Shown here one piece after another: positions 45,651-54,468 of a DNA stretch of 64,000 nt; positions within the stretch are counted from its first letter, which is position 1; each line of letters starts with the position of its first letter. A program made the position numbers and the translations under genes. The notes under the pieces were generated by a model. The model was not told the DNA's origin. It searched no databases and was given only the letters and a program-made list of their open reading frames with translations. Origin of the DNA: an uncultured Clostridia bacterium (GTDB lineage Bacteria > Bacillota > Clostridia > Lachnospirales > CAG-274); NCBI GenBank assembly GCA_944384195.1, contig CALWSK010000003.1:156344-220343 (forward strand), written 5' to 3'.

Positions 45651-46796
45651 ATGAAAGTGGTTGTTGCTATAGACTCTTTAAAAGGCAGTCTTTCTTCTGT
45701 ATTAGCAGGTAATACTATAAAAGATGCTATCTTAAATGTCATGCCAGATAGTAATGTTGTTGTAAAACCTCTTGCTGATGGTGGAGAAGGAACTACTGAA
45801 GCTTTAGTAGATGGTATGGGCGGAAAACTTGTTAATATATCTGTAACTGGCCCTCTTGGAGATAAAATACTATCTAGCTATGGTATAGTAGAAAACAAAA
45901 ATTTAGCTATTATAGAAATGGCTAGTGCATCTGGTATAACACTAGTAAAAGAAGAACTTAGAAATCCTCTTAATACTACCACTTATGGCGTTGGCGAAAT
46001 GATAAAAGATGCTATATCTAAAGGTATAAGAAATTTTATAGTAGGCATAGGTGGAAGTGCTACTAATGATGGTGGCTTTGGTATGCTAAAAGCTCTTGGA
46101 TTTAGCTTTTTAGATAAAGACAATAACGAAATAGAGCTTGGAGCTAAAGGCCTTAGAACTCTTGCAAAAATAGATATTTCAAATAAGCTAAAAGAGCTTG
46201 ATGAATGTAATTTTAATGTAGCTTGTGATGTTAATAATCCTCTTTGTGGAGAAAATGGAGCTAGCTATATATATGGTCCTCAAAAAGGTGCAGATGAAAA
46301 AATGGTAAAAGAGCTTGACTCTCTTTTAGAAAACTTTGCTAAGCTTACCTCCAATATAATAGGTAAAGATAATTCTAAAATAGAAGGTGTAGGCGCTGCT
46401 GGTGGACTTGGTTTTGCATTTTTATCATATCTAAACGCTAATTTAAAATCTGGTATAAAAATAGTATTAGACCAAACTCAATTAGAAAAAGAAATAATAG
46501 ACGCAGATATAGTTATCACTGGAGAAGGCAGACTAGATAATCAAACTGCTATGGGAAAAGCTCCTATCGGCGTTGCTAAGCTTGCTAAAGCTCATAACAA
46601 ACTAGTTATTGCTTTTTCTGGATGTGTTACAGATGATGCTATAGCTTGTAACAAAGAGGGTATAGATGCATACTTCCCTACTATCCAAGCCCTAGATACT
46701 CTAGAAAATATATTAAAAGAAGATATGGCTAAAAAAAATCTGTATAATACAGTAGTACAAACTTTCAATCTTATAAAAAATGTAAGGGGGTTATAA
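45651..46796 (+). CDS. glxK: Glycerate 2-kinase
   Basis: Phosphorylates D-glycerate to 2-phosphoglycerate, feeding lower glycolysis. The 381 residues match the GarK/GlxK (class I) family: DSLKGSLSSVLAGNTIKDAI at the N-terminus, PLADGGEGTTEALV, VGIGGSATNDGGFGM, GGLGFAFLSYL and TGEGRLDNQTAMGKAPIGVA. It is the first gene of a kinase-permease pair (1 base apart) behind the CdaR-type regulator. Strong Shine-Dalgarno AAAGGAGAG. Confidence 0.96.
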   Translation: MKVVVAIDSLKGSLSSVLAGNTIKDAILNVMPDSNVVVKPLADGGEGTTEALVDGMGGKLVNISVTGPLGDKILSSYGIVENKNLAIIEMASASGITLVKEELRNPLNTTTYGVGEMIKDAISKGIRNFIVGIGGSATNDGGFGMLKALGFSFLDKDNNEIELGAKGLRTLAKIDISNKLKELDECNFNVACDVNNPLCGENGASYIYGPQKGADEKMVKELDSLLENFAKLTSNIIGKDNSKIEGVGAAGGLGFAFLSYLNANLKSGIKIVLDQTQLEKEIIDADIVITGEGRLDNQTAMGKAPIGVAKLAKAHNKLVIAFSGCVTDDAIACNKEGIDAYFPTIQALDTLENILKEDMAKKNLYNTVVQTFNLIKNVRGL

Positions 46797-46797
46797 A

Positions 46798-48060
46798 ATG
46801 GAAGTACAAATAACAACTCTTGGAGCTATAATAGGACTTATTATAGCTATAGCTCTTATAATCGCTAAAATACAACCAACATATAGCCTTATAATAGGAG
46901 CTTTACTTGGAGGTATAATAGGTGGTGCTTCTCTTGTAGATACTATAAATATTATGGTATCTGGAGCTAAAGATATTATCCCTTCAGTTCTTAGAATATT
47001 AACTTCTGGTATATTAGCAGGTATACTTATAAAGACAGGCTCTGCAAAAAAAATAGCAGATATAATAGTCCTAAAACTTGGCGATAAAATGGCCATAGTA
47101 GCCGTTGCTATTTCTTCTATGATTTTATGTGCTGTAGGTGTATTTGTAGATATAACAGTAATAACAGTTGCACCTATAGCCCTTGCTATAGGACAAAAAA
47201 CTAATATAAACAAAATGGCTATTCTTCTTGCTATGGTAGGTGGTGGTAAAGCCGGTAATATAATCTCTCCTAACCCAAATACTATAGCCGTATCAGAAAA
47301 TTTTAATGTACCTCTTACTTCACTTATGGCACAAAATATAATACCGTCAATAGTAGGAGTTATTGTAGCTATACTACTTGCTAAACTTTTATCTTCTAAA
47401 AAATTAGAACCTATCTCTAATGTAGATTTAACAGAAGATGAAAACGAAAAATTGCCTTCATTTTTTTCTGCAATAATAGGACCTCTAGTAGTTATTATTT
47501 TACTTTCCCTAAGACCTCTTGCTAATATATCTATAGACCCTCTTATTGCTCTTCCTATAGGTGGACTTGTATGTGCTTTAGCTACTAACAATATAAAAAA
47601 TACAAGAGAATACTTTAACTTTGGACTTTCTAAGGTTATAGGAGTTTCTATACTACTTATAGGTACAGGAACTATAGCCGGTATAATAAAAACTTCTAAT
47701 CTTCAAAATGATTTTATATCACTTTTAAATTCTATGAATATGCCTATAGTATTACTTGCTCCTATATCTGGTATACTTATGGGAGGGGCTACTGCCTCTA
47801 CAACAGCTGGAGCTACTATAGCATCCTCTACTTTTGCTAATGCTATATTAGACGCTGGTATTTCTGCCGTTGGCGGTGGTGCTATGGTACATGCAGGAGC
47901 TACAGTTATAGACTCTTTGCCTCACGGTTCATTTTTCCATGCTACAGCTGGTGCAGTAAATACTAACTTTTCTAACAGATTAAAGCTTATACCATTTGAA
48001 GTATTAATAGGTTTATCTATAACTATTACTTCTGTTATACTCTATATCATTACTAAATAA
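46798..48060 (+). CDS. GntP family permease, probable glycerate transporter
   Basis: A 420-residue integral membrane protein with a continuous series of about 12-14 hydrophobic spans. Gluconate:H+ symporter family features include the N-terminal GLIIAIALIIAKIQPTYSLI, GGGKAGNIISPNPNTIAV and the C-terminal GGGAMVHAGATVIDSLPHGS. The family moves gluconate and related acids. Being 1 base after a glycerate kinase, glycerate is the likely substrate (inference). No strong + strand terminator follows, and the repeat copy A begins 13 bases downstream. Confidence 0.93.
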   Translation: MEVQITTLGAIIGLIIAIALIIAKIQPTYSLIIGALLGGIIGGASLVDTINIMVSGAKDIIPSVLRILTSGILAGILIKTGSAKKIADIIVLKLGDKMAIVAVAISSMILCAVGVFVDITVITVAPIALAIGQKTNINKMAILLAMVGGGKAGNIISPNPNTIAVSENFNVPLTSLMAQNIIPSIVGVIVAILLAKLLSSKKLEPISNVDLTEDENEKLPSFFSAIIGPLVVIILLSLRPLANISIDPLIALPIGGLVCALATNNIKNTREYFNFGLSKVIGVSILLIGTGTIAGIIKTSNLQNDFISLLNSMNMPIVLLAPISGILMGGATASTTAGATIASSTFANAILDAGISAVGGGAMVHAGATVIDSLPHGSFFHATAGAVNTNFSNRLKLIPFEVLIGLSITITSVILYIITK

Positions 48061-48072
48061 ATAAAAAATCTA

Positions 48073-48160
48073 ATATTTCTAAAATTTTTCTTTCTTCAAA
48101 TTTAAAATATAAACCAATCTATAAATTTTAACTTAAAAAATTAAATAATATATTAATTAT
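48073..48160 (-). repeat. Dispersed intergenic repeat, copy A
   Basis: Positions 48101-48160 match 56201-56260 (copy B) at 53 of 60 bases without gaps. Further out, the minus strand shares ATTTTAGAAATAT with copy R (38284-38296). The core AAATTTAAAATATAAA-N6-TATAAATTTTAA can form an imperfect hairpin. It lies between the 3' ends of gntP and the lectin gene. Confidence 0.75.
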
Positions 48161-48196
48161 TTAAAATAAAAAACTGACAACAAATAGTTGTCAGTT
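48160..48196 (-). terminator. Terminator of the lectin gene
   Basis: 10-bp stem AACTGACAAC / GTTGTCAGTT (48172-48181, 48187-48196), 5-base loop, with the U-run TTTTTTATTTT on the minus strand. Confidence 0.85.
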
Positions 48197-48232
48197 AATA
48201 TAAGCCTTTAAAAATCATTTTTAATATTAAAA

Positions 48233-49714
48233 TTATCTAATTAATTTCCACTTTTGATAATCAGAATCATCTCTTTTATCAACCATAACATTTTGACCAC
48301 TTAATTCTAATACCATATTAGAATCATGACAATTTTTTATCACAAAATAGCCATTTCCAACATCTTCTACTTCCCAGTATTGAGAATCAATTTCTAACGA
48401 TCCCGCTCCATAAACATTTGTACCTGATTCTGGTTTCCATGTTAAACACTCAAGAGTATTACTATTTCTTATTTTAAATGCATCTTTATAAGAATTGTAC
48501 TCAAATCTCCATTTTTGTTTTAAAGAATTTGTATCACCAATTCCAATTACATTACTTTTAGAAATCCTATCGTCAGCTAAACTTAAAATTCTATTATAGA
48601 TTCCTTTACATGATATTTTCCATTCACCATCCACTAAAGATTCTTCTTTTTCAACATTAACTAGTTTAAATAATTGTTTAGGATTTCCACTATTTCTTGA
48701 AACACTAATATTTTTATTATTAGCATCAAGATTTAATCTTTTTGGAAACTCAACTGCATTAACTAATCTATAATTGCCATCTCCTGCATCTTCTATGTAC
48801 CAATACTGATCATCTGCATTTTCATCTAAACGACATATGACATCTGGACCAACTTTATCTTTTAAAGAAAGTACACCAATACCAGTTTTTATTTTATAAG
48901 CTTTAAGCATATTATCATACTCAAATTTCCATTTTTGAGTATTTAATCCTTTATATTCTCCAGTATCTACATTAGAACTAATTGCTTGTACAACTTTATC
49001 TGTATTTCCATAAGTTTGTATAATATATTCTCCATCAGGTATTTTAACTTGCTTTCTATATTCTTTATACAAACCATCTTTTTCTACTCTAAATTTAAAT
49101 AACTTACTAAGCCCTGAAAAACGTAAATCATCATTTATATCACGATTTCCAAAATTTGCAAAAACAGGACCTTCAATTTTAACTCCAGAAAATCCTTCAT
49201 CATAAATTAGACCAGCCTTTTCTTCAAACTCTTCATAGTCAGTTATTGCAGATCTTCCAAGTGGTGGTAAATCTGGAATATAAAGCGGTATAGGTCTCAT
49301 GTAAATGTAATCTGCTCCATAAGTAAATGTTAAATCTCCAAAAAATTCAGCTAGTTTTCTAATACGCAACCCTCTACCTAACTTCTCACCTCGACTATAA
49401 CCATAAATATTACTTGTCTCAAAAAGAGTAGTTTTATATACAGAAAGATTAGAAGGTATATCTTCCAGATTTAAAAATTTTCCATCTTTATAAGGTTTAA
49501 GTTTTGCCGTTCCATTACCTTGAGGAACAAATTTAAATTCAAACCAACTTTGTTTAAAATCCCAAGGATAATCATATGTAAGAATTTTTACAGAATTATT
49601 AGATATCCCATCTTCTGTTTGTGCATTTACAATACTTTTAGGTATTAAAACCATAGTAAACAATAATGCACAAGATAAAAAAGTTAAAAAACTCCTTTTT
49701 AAAATTTTTCTCAT
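48233..49714 (-). CDS. Secreted double ricin-type lectin with unknown N-terminal domain
   Basis: 493 residues from the ATG at 49714 (GGAG 7 bases upstream); a GTG at 49726 is less likely. Signal peptide about 1-33, ending VNA-QT. An N-terminal domain (about 35-225) that I do not recognise includes LRIRKLAEFFG and VKIEGPVFANFGNRDIND. Two ricin B-type beta-trefoils follow (about 228-365 and 370-493), with repeated Q-x-W/F marks: QKWKFEY, QYWYIED, QLFKLVN, QKWRFEY, QYWEVED, QKWKLIR. It is probably a carbohydrate-binding exoprotein, possibly a toxin or glycan enzyme. Near its start Ile is coded by ATT about as often as ATA, unlike neighbours that favour ATA. Confidence 0.8.
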   Translation of the reverse strand: MRKILKRSFLTFLSCALLFTMVLIPKSIVNAQTEDGISNNSVKILTYDYPWDFKQSWFEFKFVPQGNGTAKLKPYKDGKFLNLEDIPSNLSVYKTTLFETSNIYGYSRGEKLGRGLRIRKLAEFFGDLTFTYGADYIYMRPIPLYIPDLPPLGRSAITDYEEFEEKAGLIYDEGFSGVKIEGPVFANFGNRDINDDLRFSGLSKLFKFRVEKDGLYKEYRKQVKIPDGEYIIQTYGNTDKVVQAISSNVDTGEYKGLNTQKWKFEYDNMLKAYKIKTGIGVLSLKDKVGPDVICRLDENADDQYWYIEDAGDGNYRLVNAVEFPKRLNLDANNKNISVSRNSGNPKQLFKLVNVEKEESLVDGEWKISCKGIYNRILSLADDRISKSNVIGIGDTNSLKQKWRFEYNSYKDAFKIRNSNTLECLTWKPESGTNVYGAGSLEIDSQYWEVEDVGNGYFVIKNCHDSNMVLELSGQNVMVDKRDDSDYQKWKLIR

Positions 49715-49743
49715 CTTAAACTCCACTCCCTATATTATATATT

Positions 49744-49826
49744 TGTAAATTATATTTACATTTTTAGTATATCATAAAAAATACTAAATGACAACCATTT
49801 TTTACATTTTTTTACATTTTTTACAT
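49744..49826 (-). promoter_or_regulatory. Lectin gene promoter with repeated TTTACAT/ATGTAAA half-sites
   Basis: Minus strand TTGTCA (49794-49789), 17-base spacer, TATACT (49771-49766). Three direct TTTACAT copies (49801, 49811, 49820) lie upstream of the -35 at roughly one-turn spacing. A perfect dyad TGTAAAT-TAT-ATTTACA (49744-49760) covers the expected start. The shared half-site suggests one regulator binding above and below the promoter. Confidence 0.75.
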
Positions 49827-49865
49827 CAACGATAATAAACTATAATAATTCTAAAAAATAACTAA

Positions 49866-49894
49866 CAAAAAAGGCGTAGAAAATCTACTCCTTT
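49866..49894 (-). terminator. Terminator of the ferritin-like gene
   Basis: 11-bp stem with one mismatch, 49870-49880 / 49884-49894, loop of three bases and Us on the minus strand; it overlaps the stop codon. Confidence 0.7.
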
Positions 49895-50516
49895 AAAGAT
49901 TTAAACTAATATATTCTAGTTTATTTATACGTGCTAATTTTTTTAAAGCTATTTTATAAAAAATTTTAAGATTTTTGTCTTCTATATGTTCTAATATTTC
50001 ACATATATTATCATAACTTTTAATTTCTTCATCTATAGCCCACATTATACATTTTTTTATATCAAAATTTTGATTTATAGTTATAATCTTTTCTTCAAAA
50101 TTCTTTCCATATTTTTTTCTATAATATTCTTTTAAAACTTTATTATGCTCTAAAGCTTCAAGACTAAGTTTTTCTAAACTATCTTTATAAAATCTGTCAG
50201 ATAAATTTCCATAAAATATAGAAGAATTTTTCTCATCTTGAATTAAATCTTCTAAGGCTTTTATATTTTCATCTTTATTAGAAATTTTATCTTGAGTTTT
50301 AGCATTTTCTATATTTTGTCTTATTTCTTCATTTATTTTTTCTAATTCTTCTTGCGTAAGAGGTTTTAAACTAACTCCATCATTTAATGTTATAGGTTGA
50401 TTATTTTGTATTTGATTATTATTTTGCATTTGCTGATTATTATATTGTATTTGCCTATTATATCGTGGTTGTTGCATATTATAATTATTATAAAATCTAT
50501 TTGTAAAAATCCCCAT
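49893..50516 (-). CDS. Ferritin-like helical protein with Asn/Gln-rich start
   Basis: 207 residues. The first 45 are low-complexity, rich in Asn, Gln and Tyr (QIQYNNQQMQNNNQ). The rest is helical and resembles a ferritin-like four-helix bundle: LIQDEKNSSIFYGNLSDRF, LSLEALEHNKVLKEYYRKKY, WAIDEEIKSYDNICEIL and FYKIALKKLARINKLEYI. The expected last-helix E..H metal pair is replaced by R-I-N-K, so metal binding is doubtful. Similar proteins in spore formers are often coat-associated, which is only a guess here. Single gene with its own terminator. Confidence 0.6.
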   Translation of the reverse strand: MGIFTNRFYNNYNMQQPRYNRQIQYNNQQMQNNNQIQNNQPITLNDGVSLKPLTQEELEKINEEIRQNIENAKTQDKISNKDENIKALEDLIQDEKNSSIFYGNLSDRFYKDSLEKLSLEALEHNKVLKEYYRKKYGKNFEEKIITINQNFDIKKCIMWAIDEEIKSYDNICEILEHIEDKNLKIFYKIALKKLARINKLEYISLNL

Positions 50517-50604
50517 AATATACTCCTAATATTTTTTATATAGTATATTATAAGGCCTAATTTTTTGCTACATAATTTAATATAAAACTAAATCTAAAAT
50601 TTTT

Positions 50605-50641
50605 AAAATAAAATAAGCTAGAAATAAATCTAGCTTATTTT
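50605..50641 (-). terminator. Terminator of glnA
   Basis: Stem AAAATAAGCTAGA / TCTAGCTTATTTT (about 50610-50622, 50629-50641), 6-base loop, U-rich tail TTTTATTTTAAAA on the minus strand. Confidence 0.88.
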
Positions 50642-50649
50642 ATAATTTT

Positions 50650-51981
50650 TTAATATATAGTCATATATTTGTTTAATTCCCAACTAGAAACATATGTTTT
50701 ATAGTCTTCCCACTCGCCTTTTTTACAAGCTCTAAAAGCCTTATAAGCATGTTCTCCTAATACTTCTTTAATCATTTTATCTTCTTTCATATAATGAAGA
50801 GCTTCTATTAATGTTTCTGGAAGATTTTCTATACCTCTTGCATCTCTTTGTTCCTTAGACATTTCAAAAAGATTTTCATCAACACTATCTGGGCATTTTA
50901 AATCACGTTTTATACCATCTAAACCACTAGCAAGACAAAGCGCAAGGCAAAGATAAGGATTAGTAGTAGGGTCTGGACTTCTTAGCTCTATTCTAGTTCC
51001 AAGACCACGGCTTGCTGGTATTCTTATTATATCTGTACGGTTAGATGCACTCCAAGCAATATAGCAAGGCGCTTCATATCCTGGAACAAGTCTTTTATAA
51101 GAATTTACAAGAGGATTAGTAACAGCTGTTATACCTTTTACATGTTGTAAAACTCCGGCTATAAAGTTATAAGCTTCTTTGCTAAGCCCTAGTTTATCTT
51201 CTGGATTATAAAAAGCATTTTTTCCATCTTTAAAAAGGCTCATATTAGTATGCATACCAGAACCGTTTATACCAAATATAGGCTTTGGCATAAATGTTGC
51301 ATGAAGACCGTATTTTTGAGCTATAGTTTTAACTACCATTCTAAATGTAATTACATTATCAGCAGTAACAAGAGCATTATCATATTTAAAGTCTATTTCG
51401 TGTTGGCCAGATGCTACCTCATGATGAGATGCTTCTATTTCAAATCCCATTTCCTCAAGAGTAAGACAGATTTCTCTACGTGCATTAGAACCACTATCTA
51501 TAGGAGCTAAATCAAAATAGCCTGCTCTATCATTAGTTTCTGTTGTAGGATTACCATTTTCGTCCACTTTAAATAAGAAAAACTCAAGCTCGTTTCCTAC
51601 ATTAAAATCATAGCCAAGCTCTTTAGCTTGTTCTAAAGTCTTTTTAAGAATATATCTAGGACAACCCTCAAAAGGTGTTCCATCAGGACGATATACATCA
51701 CATATAAATCTTGCTACTTTACCAGTTTGTGGACGCCAAGGGAAAATAACAAAAGTATCTAAATCTGGCTTAAGATACATATCAGATTCCTCTATTCTTG
51801 CAAACCCCTCTATAGAAGAACCATCAAACATCATTCCATCTTCTAAAATTTTATCAAGTTGTGATGCAGTAACAGCAACGTTTTTAAATTTACCAAGAAC
51901 ATCTGTAAATTGAAGTCTTATAAATTTAACATCATTTTCTACTACCATTCTTTTAATATCTTCTTTGCTATACTTTGGCAT
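50650..51981 (-). CDS. glnA: Glutamine synthetase, type I
   Basis: Makes glutamine from glutamate, ammonia and ATP; a dodecameric cytoplasmic enzyme. 443 residues, the length of the GSI-alpha forms of Firmicutes. Landmarks: [87 protein letters not shown] and the C-terminal [12 protein letters not shown]. The adenylylation tyrosine loop of the beta type is absent, so control is probably by feedback and transcription. No glnR neighbour; the leader holds a dyad-bearing promoter and a hairpin. Confidence 0.97.
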   Translation of the reverse strand: MPKYSKEDIKRMVVENDVKFIRLQFTDVLGKFKNVAVTASQLDKILEDGMMFDGSSIEGFARIEESDMYLKPDLDTFVIFPWRPQTGKVARFICDVYRPDGTPFEGCPRYILKKTLEQAKELGYDFNVGNELEFFLFKVDENGNPTTETNDRAGYFDLAPIDSGSNARREICLTLEEMGFEIEASHHEVASGQHEIDFKYDNALVTADNVITFRMVVKTIAQKYGLHATFMPKPIFGINGSGMHTNMSLFKDGKNAFYNPEDKLGLSKEAYNFIAGVLQHVKGITAVTNPLVNSYKRLVPGYEAPCYIAWSASNRTDIIRIPASRGLGTRIELRSPDPTTNPYLCLALCLASGLDGIKRDLKCPDSVDENLFEMSKEQRDARGIENLPETLIEALHYMKEDKMIKEVLGEHAYKAFRACKKGEWEDYKTYVSSWELNKYMTIY

Positions 51982-52014
51982 AATAACCCTCCTAAAGAAA
52001 CTAATAATAAATAC

Positions 52015-52051
52015 GAAAAGGCGTCCAAAACAAAACCTTGTTTTGAACGCC
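52015..52051 (-). terminator. Attenuator-like hairpin in the glnA leader
   Basis: 14-bp stem (one G-U) between 52051-52038 and 52033-52020 on the minus strand, loop GGTT, then TTTTCG. It begins only about 9 bases after the expected glnA start site. It could terminate secDF read-through, attenuate glnA, or stabilise the 5' end of the mRNA. Confidence 0.7.
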
Positions 52052-52066
52052 CTTGTTCTTTCTTAT

Positions 52067-52095
52067 AGTATATGAAATATTTCAAATTTTGTCAA
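52067..52095 (-). promoter_or_regulatory. glnA promoter with a dyad inside the spacer
   Basis: Minus strand TTGACA (52095-52090), 17-base spacer, TATACT (52072-52067). The perfect 12-base palindrome TGAAATATTTCA (52073-52084) abuts the -10, where a bound repressor would exclude RNA polymerase. It does not match the GlnR/TnrA consensus. Confidence 0.8.
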
Positions 52096-52107
52096 TATAA
52101 ATTTATA

Positions 52108-52995
52108 TTAAGCAGACTTTTTACCCACATTATTTAGCATATACCAAATAGGTCCTGCTATAAATATAGATGAATATGTCCCACATACTATCCCTATAGC
52201 TATAGGGAGTGCAAATATTTTTACAGATTCCACACCAAAGAAATATAAGCTTATAACTGTGAAAAATGTAGTAAGAGAAGTAAATATAGAACGTCTTAAA
52301 GACTGTTTTATACTTTTGTTTATTATATCTGCATCTATAACTTTGCTAAATTTAGGCTTATTCTCACGCACTCTGTCAAATATAACTATAGTAGCATTAA
52401 TAGAATATCCAAGAACTGTAAGGATAGCTGCTATAAAAGCATCATTTAAAGGTATTCTAAATATGGCATAGAAAGATATTACTATAAGTGCATCATGCAA
52501 AAGAGCTATTATAGCACTAGCTCCGGTCCTAAAATCTTTAAATCTTAAAGAAACATAAATAAGCATAGCAACGCAAGATATTAAAATAGCTAAAAATGAA
52601 GTTCTTTTCATTTCATTACTTATAGTAGCGCTTATATCCCTAACAGAAAAATCTTTTTCTGTCAAAGAATATTTAGAAGATATAGCATTTATAAAAGCTA
52701 TTCTTTCTTCTTGGCTTAAAAGACGTGTTTTTATAATAAGACTTTCTCCATTACCTACTAGCTGAATTTGTGCATTATCTATATTGTCTGTATCTTTTAA
52801 TATTTTTTTAACATCATCTGTTTTTATATCTTTACCGTTTAGATTTATTTCAACAGAAGTACCACCTGTAAATTGTATATCATAGTTAAAAAGCCCTTTT
52901 CCTTGGCTATTATTATATATCATAAACCCAAAACCAATAGCTATAATAATAACAGAGATAGCAATATATATATATCTATTTTTTATTATATTCAT
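52108..52995 (-). CDS. secF: Protein translocase subunit SecF
   Basis: With SecD, uses the proton gradient to pull preproteins out of the SecYEG channel. 295 residues with six membrane spans and the SecF signature blocks FTGGTSVEINL, LVGNGESLIIKTR, YVSLRFKDFRTGASAIIALLHDALIV, GYSINATIVIFDRVREN and SLRRSIFTSLTT. Encoded separately from secD (12-base gap), unlike the fused SecDF of Bacillus. Confidence 0.97.
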   Translation of the reverse strand: MNIIKNRYIYIAISVIIIAIGFGFMIYNNSQGKGLFNYDIQFTGGTSVEINLNGKDIKTDDVKKILKDTDNIDNAQIQLVGNGESLIIKTRLLSQEERIAFINAISSKYSLTEKDFSVRDISATISNEMKRTSFLAILISCVAMLIYVSLRFKDFRTGASAIIALLHDALIVISFYAIFRIPLNDAFIAAILTVLGYSINATIVIFDRVRENKPKFSKVIDADIINKSIKQSLRRSIFTSLTTFFTVISLYFFGVESVKIFALPIAIGIVCGTYSSIFIAGPIWYMLNNVGKKSA

Positions 52996-53007
52996 TCTAT
53001 ATCCTCC

Positions 53008-54375
53008 TTACTTAGCACCATATAGTTTAGGCGATTTGATACCAGCTTTAACCATAGTCTTAACTATAATTTTAGTTACTACAAGAGCAGTAAACATAGA
53101 TAAAACTATACCAAGCATAAGAGTTTGTGCAAAGCCTTTAATAGGACCACTACCTAAAAGATAAAGTACAAAACCGGCTATAAGAGTTGTTATATTACTA
53201 TCTAAGATAGCTGGAAAAGCTCTTGAAAAGCCTTTGTCTATAGCAAGCCTTAAAGTTCTTCCATTTGCAAGCTCTTCTCTTATTCTTTCAAATATAATAA
53301 CATTAGCATCTACTGCCATACCTACTGATAGAATAATACCTGCTATACCGTGCAGAGTAAGAGTTATATTAAGACCATTTAAGAATATAAGCTCTAAAAG
53401 AATATATATAACAAGAGCTAAAGAAGCTGCAAACCCATTTGCTCTATAGAATAAAAGCATAAAGATAAGCACTAAAGCTATACCAACAGCCCCACCTACT
53501 ATACTAGTTTTAAGTGCATTAGAACCAAGAGTAGCTCCTATAGTGTTCATCTCTAATATTTTAAGCTCAAATGGTAATGAACCTGCTCTTATTAAAGATG
53601 CTAGCTCTTCCGCACTATCAACATCAAAGTTTCCTTCTATAACTGCCTTACCATCTGGTATTACTGTATTTACTGTAGGTGCGCTTATTATCTGATTATC
53701 TAATAAAATAAAGATAGGTTTTCCTATATTTTCTTCTGTGGCTTTTTTAAATGCCTCTTTACCTTTTTGGTTAAATTCTAGGCTAACTACAATTTTAGAT
53801 TGTCCTGTTTGGTCTGTATAAGCTTGTTTTTTAGCGTTTATTACATCCTTACCTTCAACAACCACTTGTCCAGTAGAATCTAAAAAAGAAAGTTTAGCAG
53901 TTTGTCCTATTTCTGATATAGCAGTTTCTACATCTTCTATACCAGGGATTTCAACTCTTATACGTTTTTCTCCCTCTTTATATACATTAGCTTCTGTCCA
54001 ACCTTTTCTGTCTAGCCTTTGTTGTATCATAGATATAGCAGATGCCATCTTATCTTCCCAAGATGCCTCCCCTAAAGAATCTTCTTTTTCATCTTTGTTT
54101 GGTGCTATAGTTGTTTCTGTGCTAGAGCTTTCAGATGAACTTACTGTAGTTTCTGCTTTATTTTTAGTTGTTGTAGTCTCAGTATTATTATTTATTTTTT
54201 GCTCCTCTTCTTGTGCTTCATAAACTATATATACACCACCACTAAGATCTAAGCCTTTTTCTATATTTCTATAGCTAAGTATATGTCCATTGCCATATCC
54301 CTCATAAGACGTATAAAACAATACACCTGTAATAAGAAAAATGACAAAAAGCAATAAAATATTTTTAGATCTCAT
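53008..54375 (-). CDS. secD: Protein translocase subunit SecD
   Basis: 455 residues: span 1 near the N-terminus, an external domain starting GLDLSGGVYIVYEA, and five further spans with MAVDANVIIFERIREELANG and GFSRAFPAILDSNITTLIAG. A low-complexity insert rich in Thr, Ser and Glu (about residues 60-98, with KAETTVSSSESSSTETT) extends the first external loop and looks like a flexible spacer. It precedes secF in the operon and follows the SCIFF maturase gene, an order typical for clostridia. Confidence 0.96.
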   Translation of the reverse strand: MRSKNILLLFVIFLITGVLFYTSYEGYGNGHILSYRNIEKGLDLSGGVYIVYEAQEEEQKINNNTETTTTKNKAETTVSSSESSSTETTIAPNKDEKEDSLGEASWEDKMASAISMIQQRLDRKGWTEANVYKEGEKRIRVEIPGIEDVETAISEIGQTAKLSFLDSTGQVVVEGKDVINAKKQAYTDQTGQSKIVVSLEFNQKGKEAFKKATEENIGKPIFILLDNQIISAPTVNTVIPDGKAVIEGNFDVDSAEELASLIRAGSLPFELKILEMNTIGATLGSNALKTSIVGGAVGIALVLIFMLLFYRANGFAASLALVIYILLELIFLNGLNITLTLHGIAGIILSVGMAVDANVIIFERIREELANGRTLRLAIDKGFSRAFPAILDSNITTLIAGFVLYLLGSGPIKGFAQTLMLGIVLSMFTALVVTKIIVKTMVKAGIKSPKLYGAK

Positions 54376-54468
54376 ATTTATAACTTCCTTTCTGGTTTAA
54401 AATCTAAACAATTTTGCTTTGTCCAAAATATAGTGTTAGCAATTTTTTAATATTTTTTCATTTTGTCA

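Noticed and set aside
54400..54450. Fourth copy of the dispersed repeat (TTTGTCCAAAATATAGTG resembles ATGTCCAAAATAGGTAG of copy B)
   Set aside because: Only about 13 bases agree and the flanks do not follow the family.
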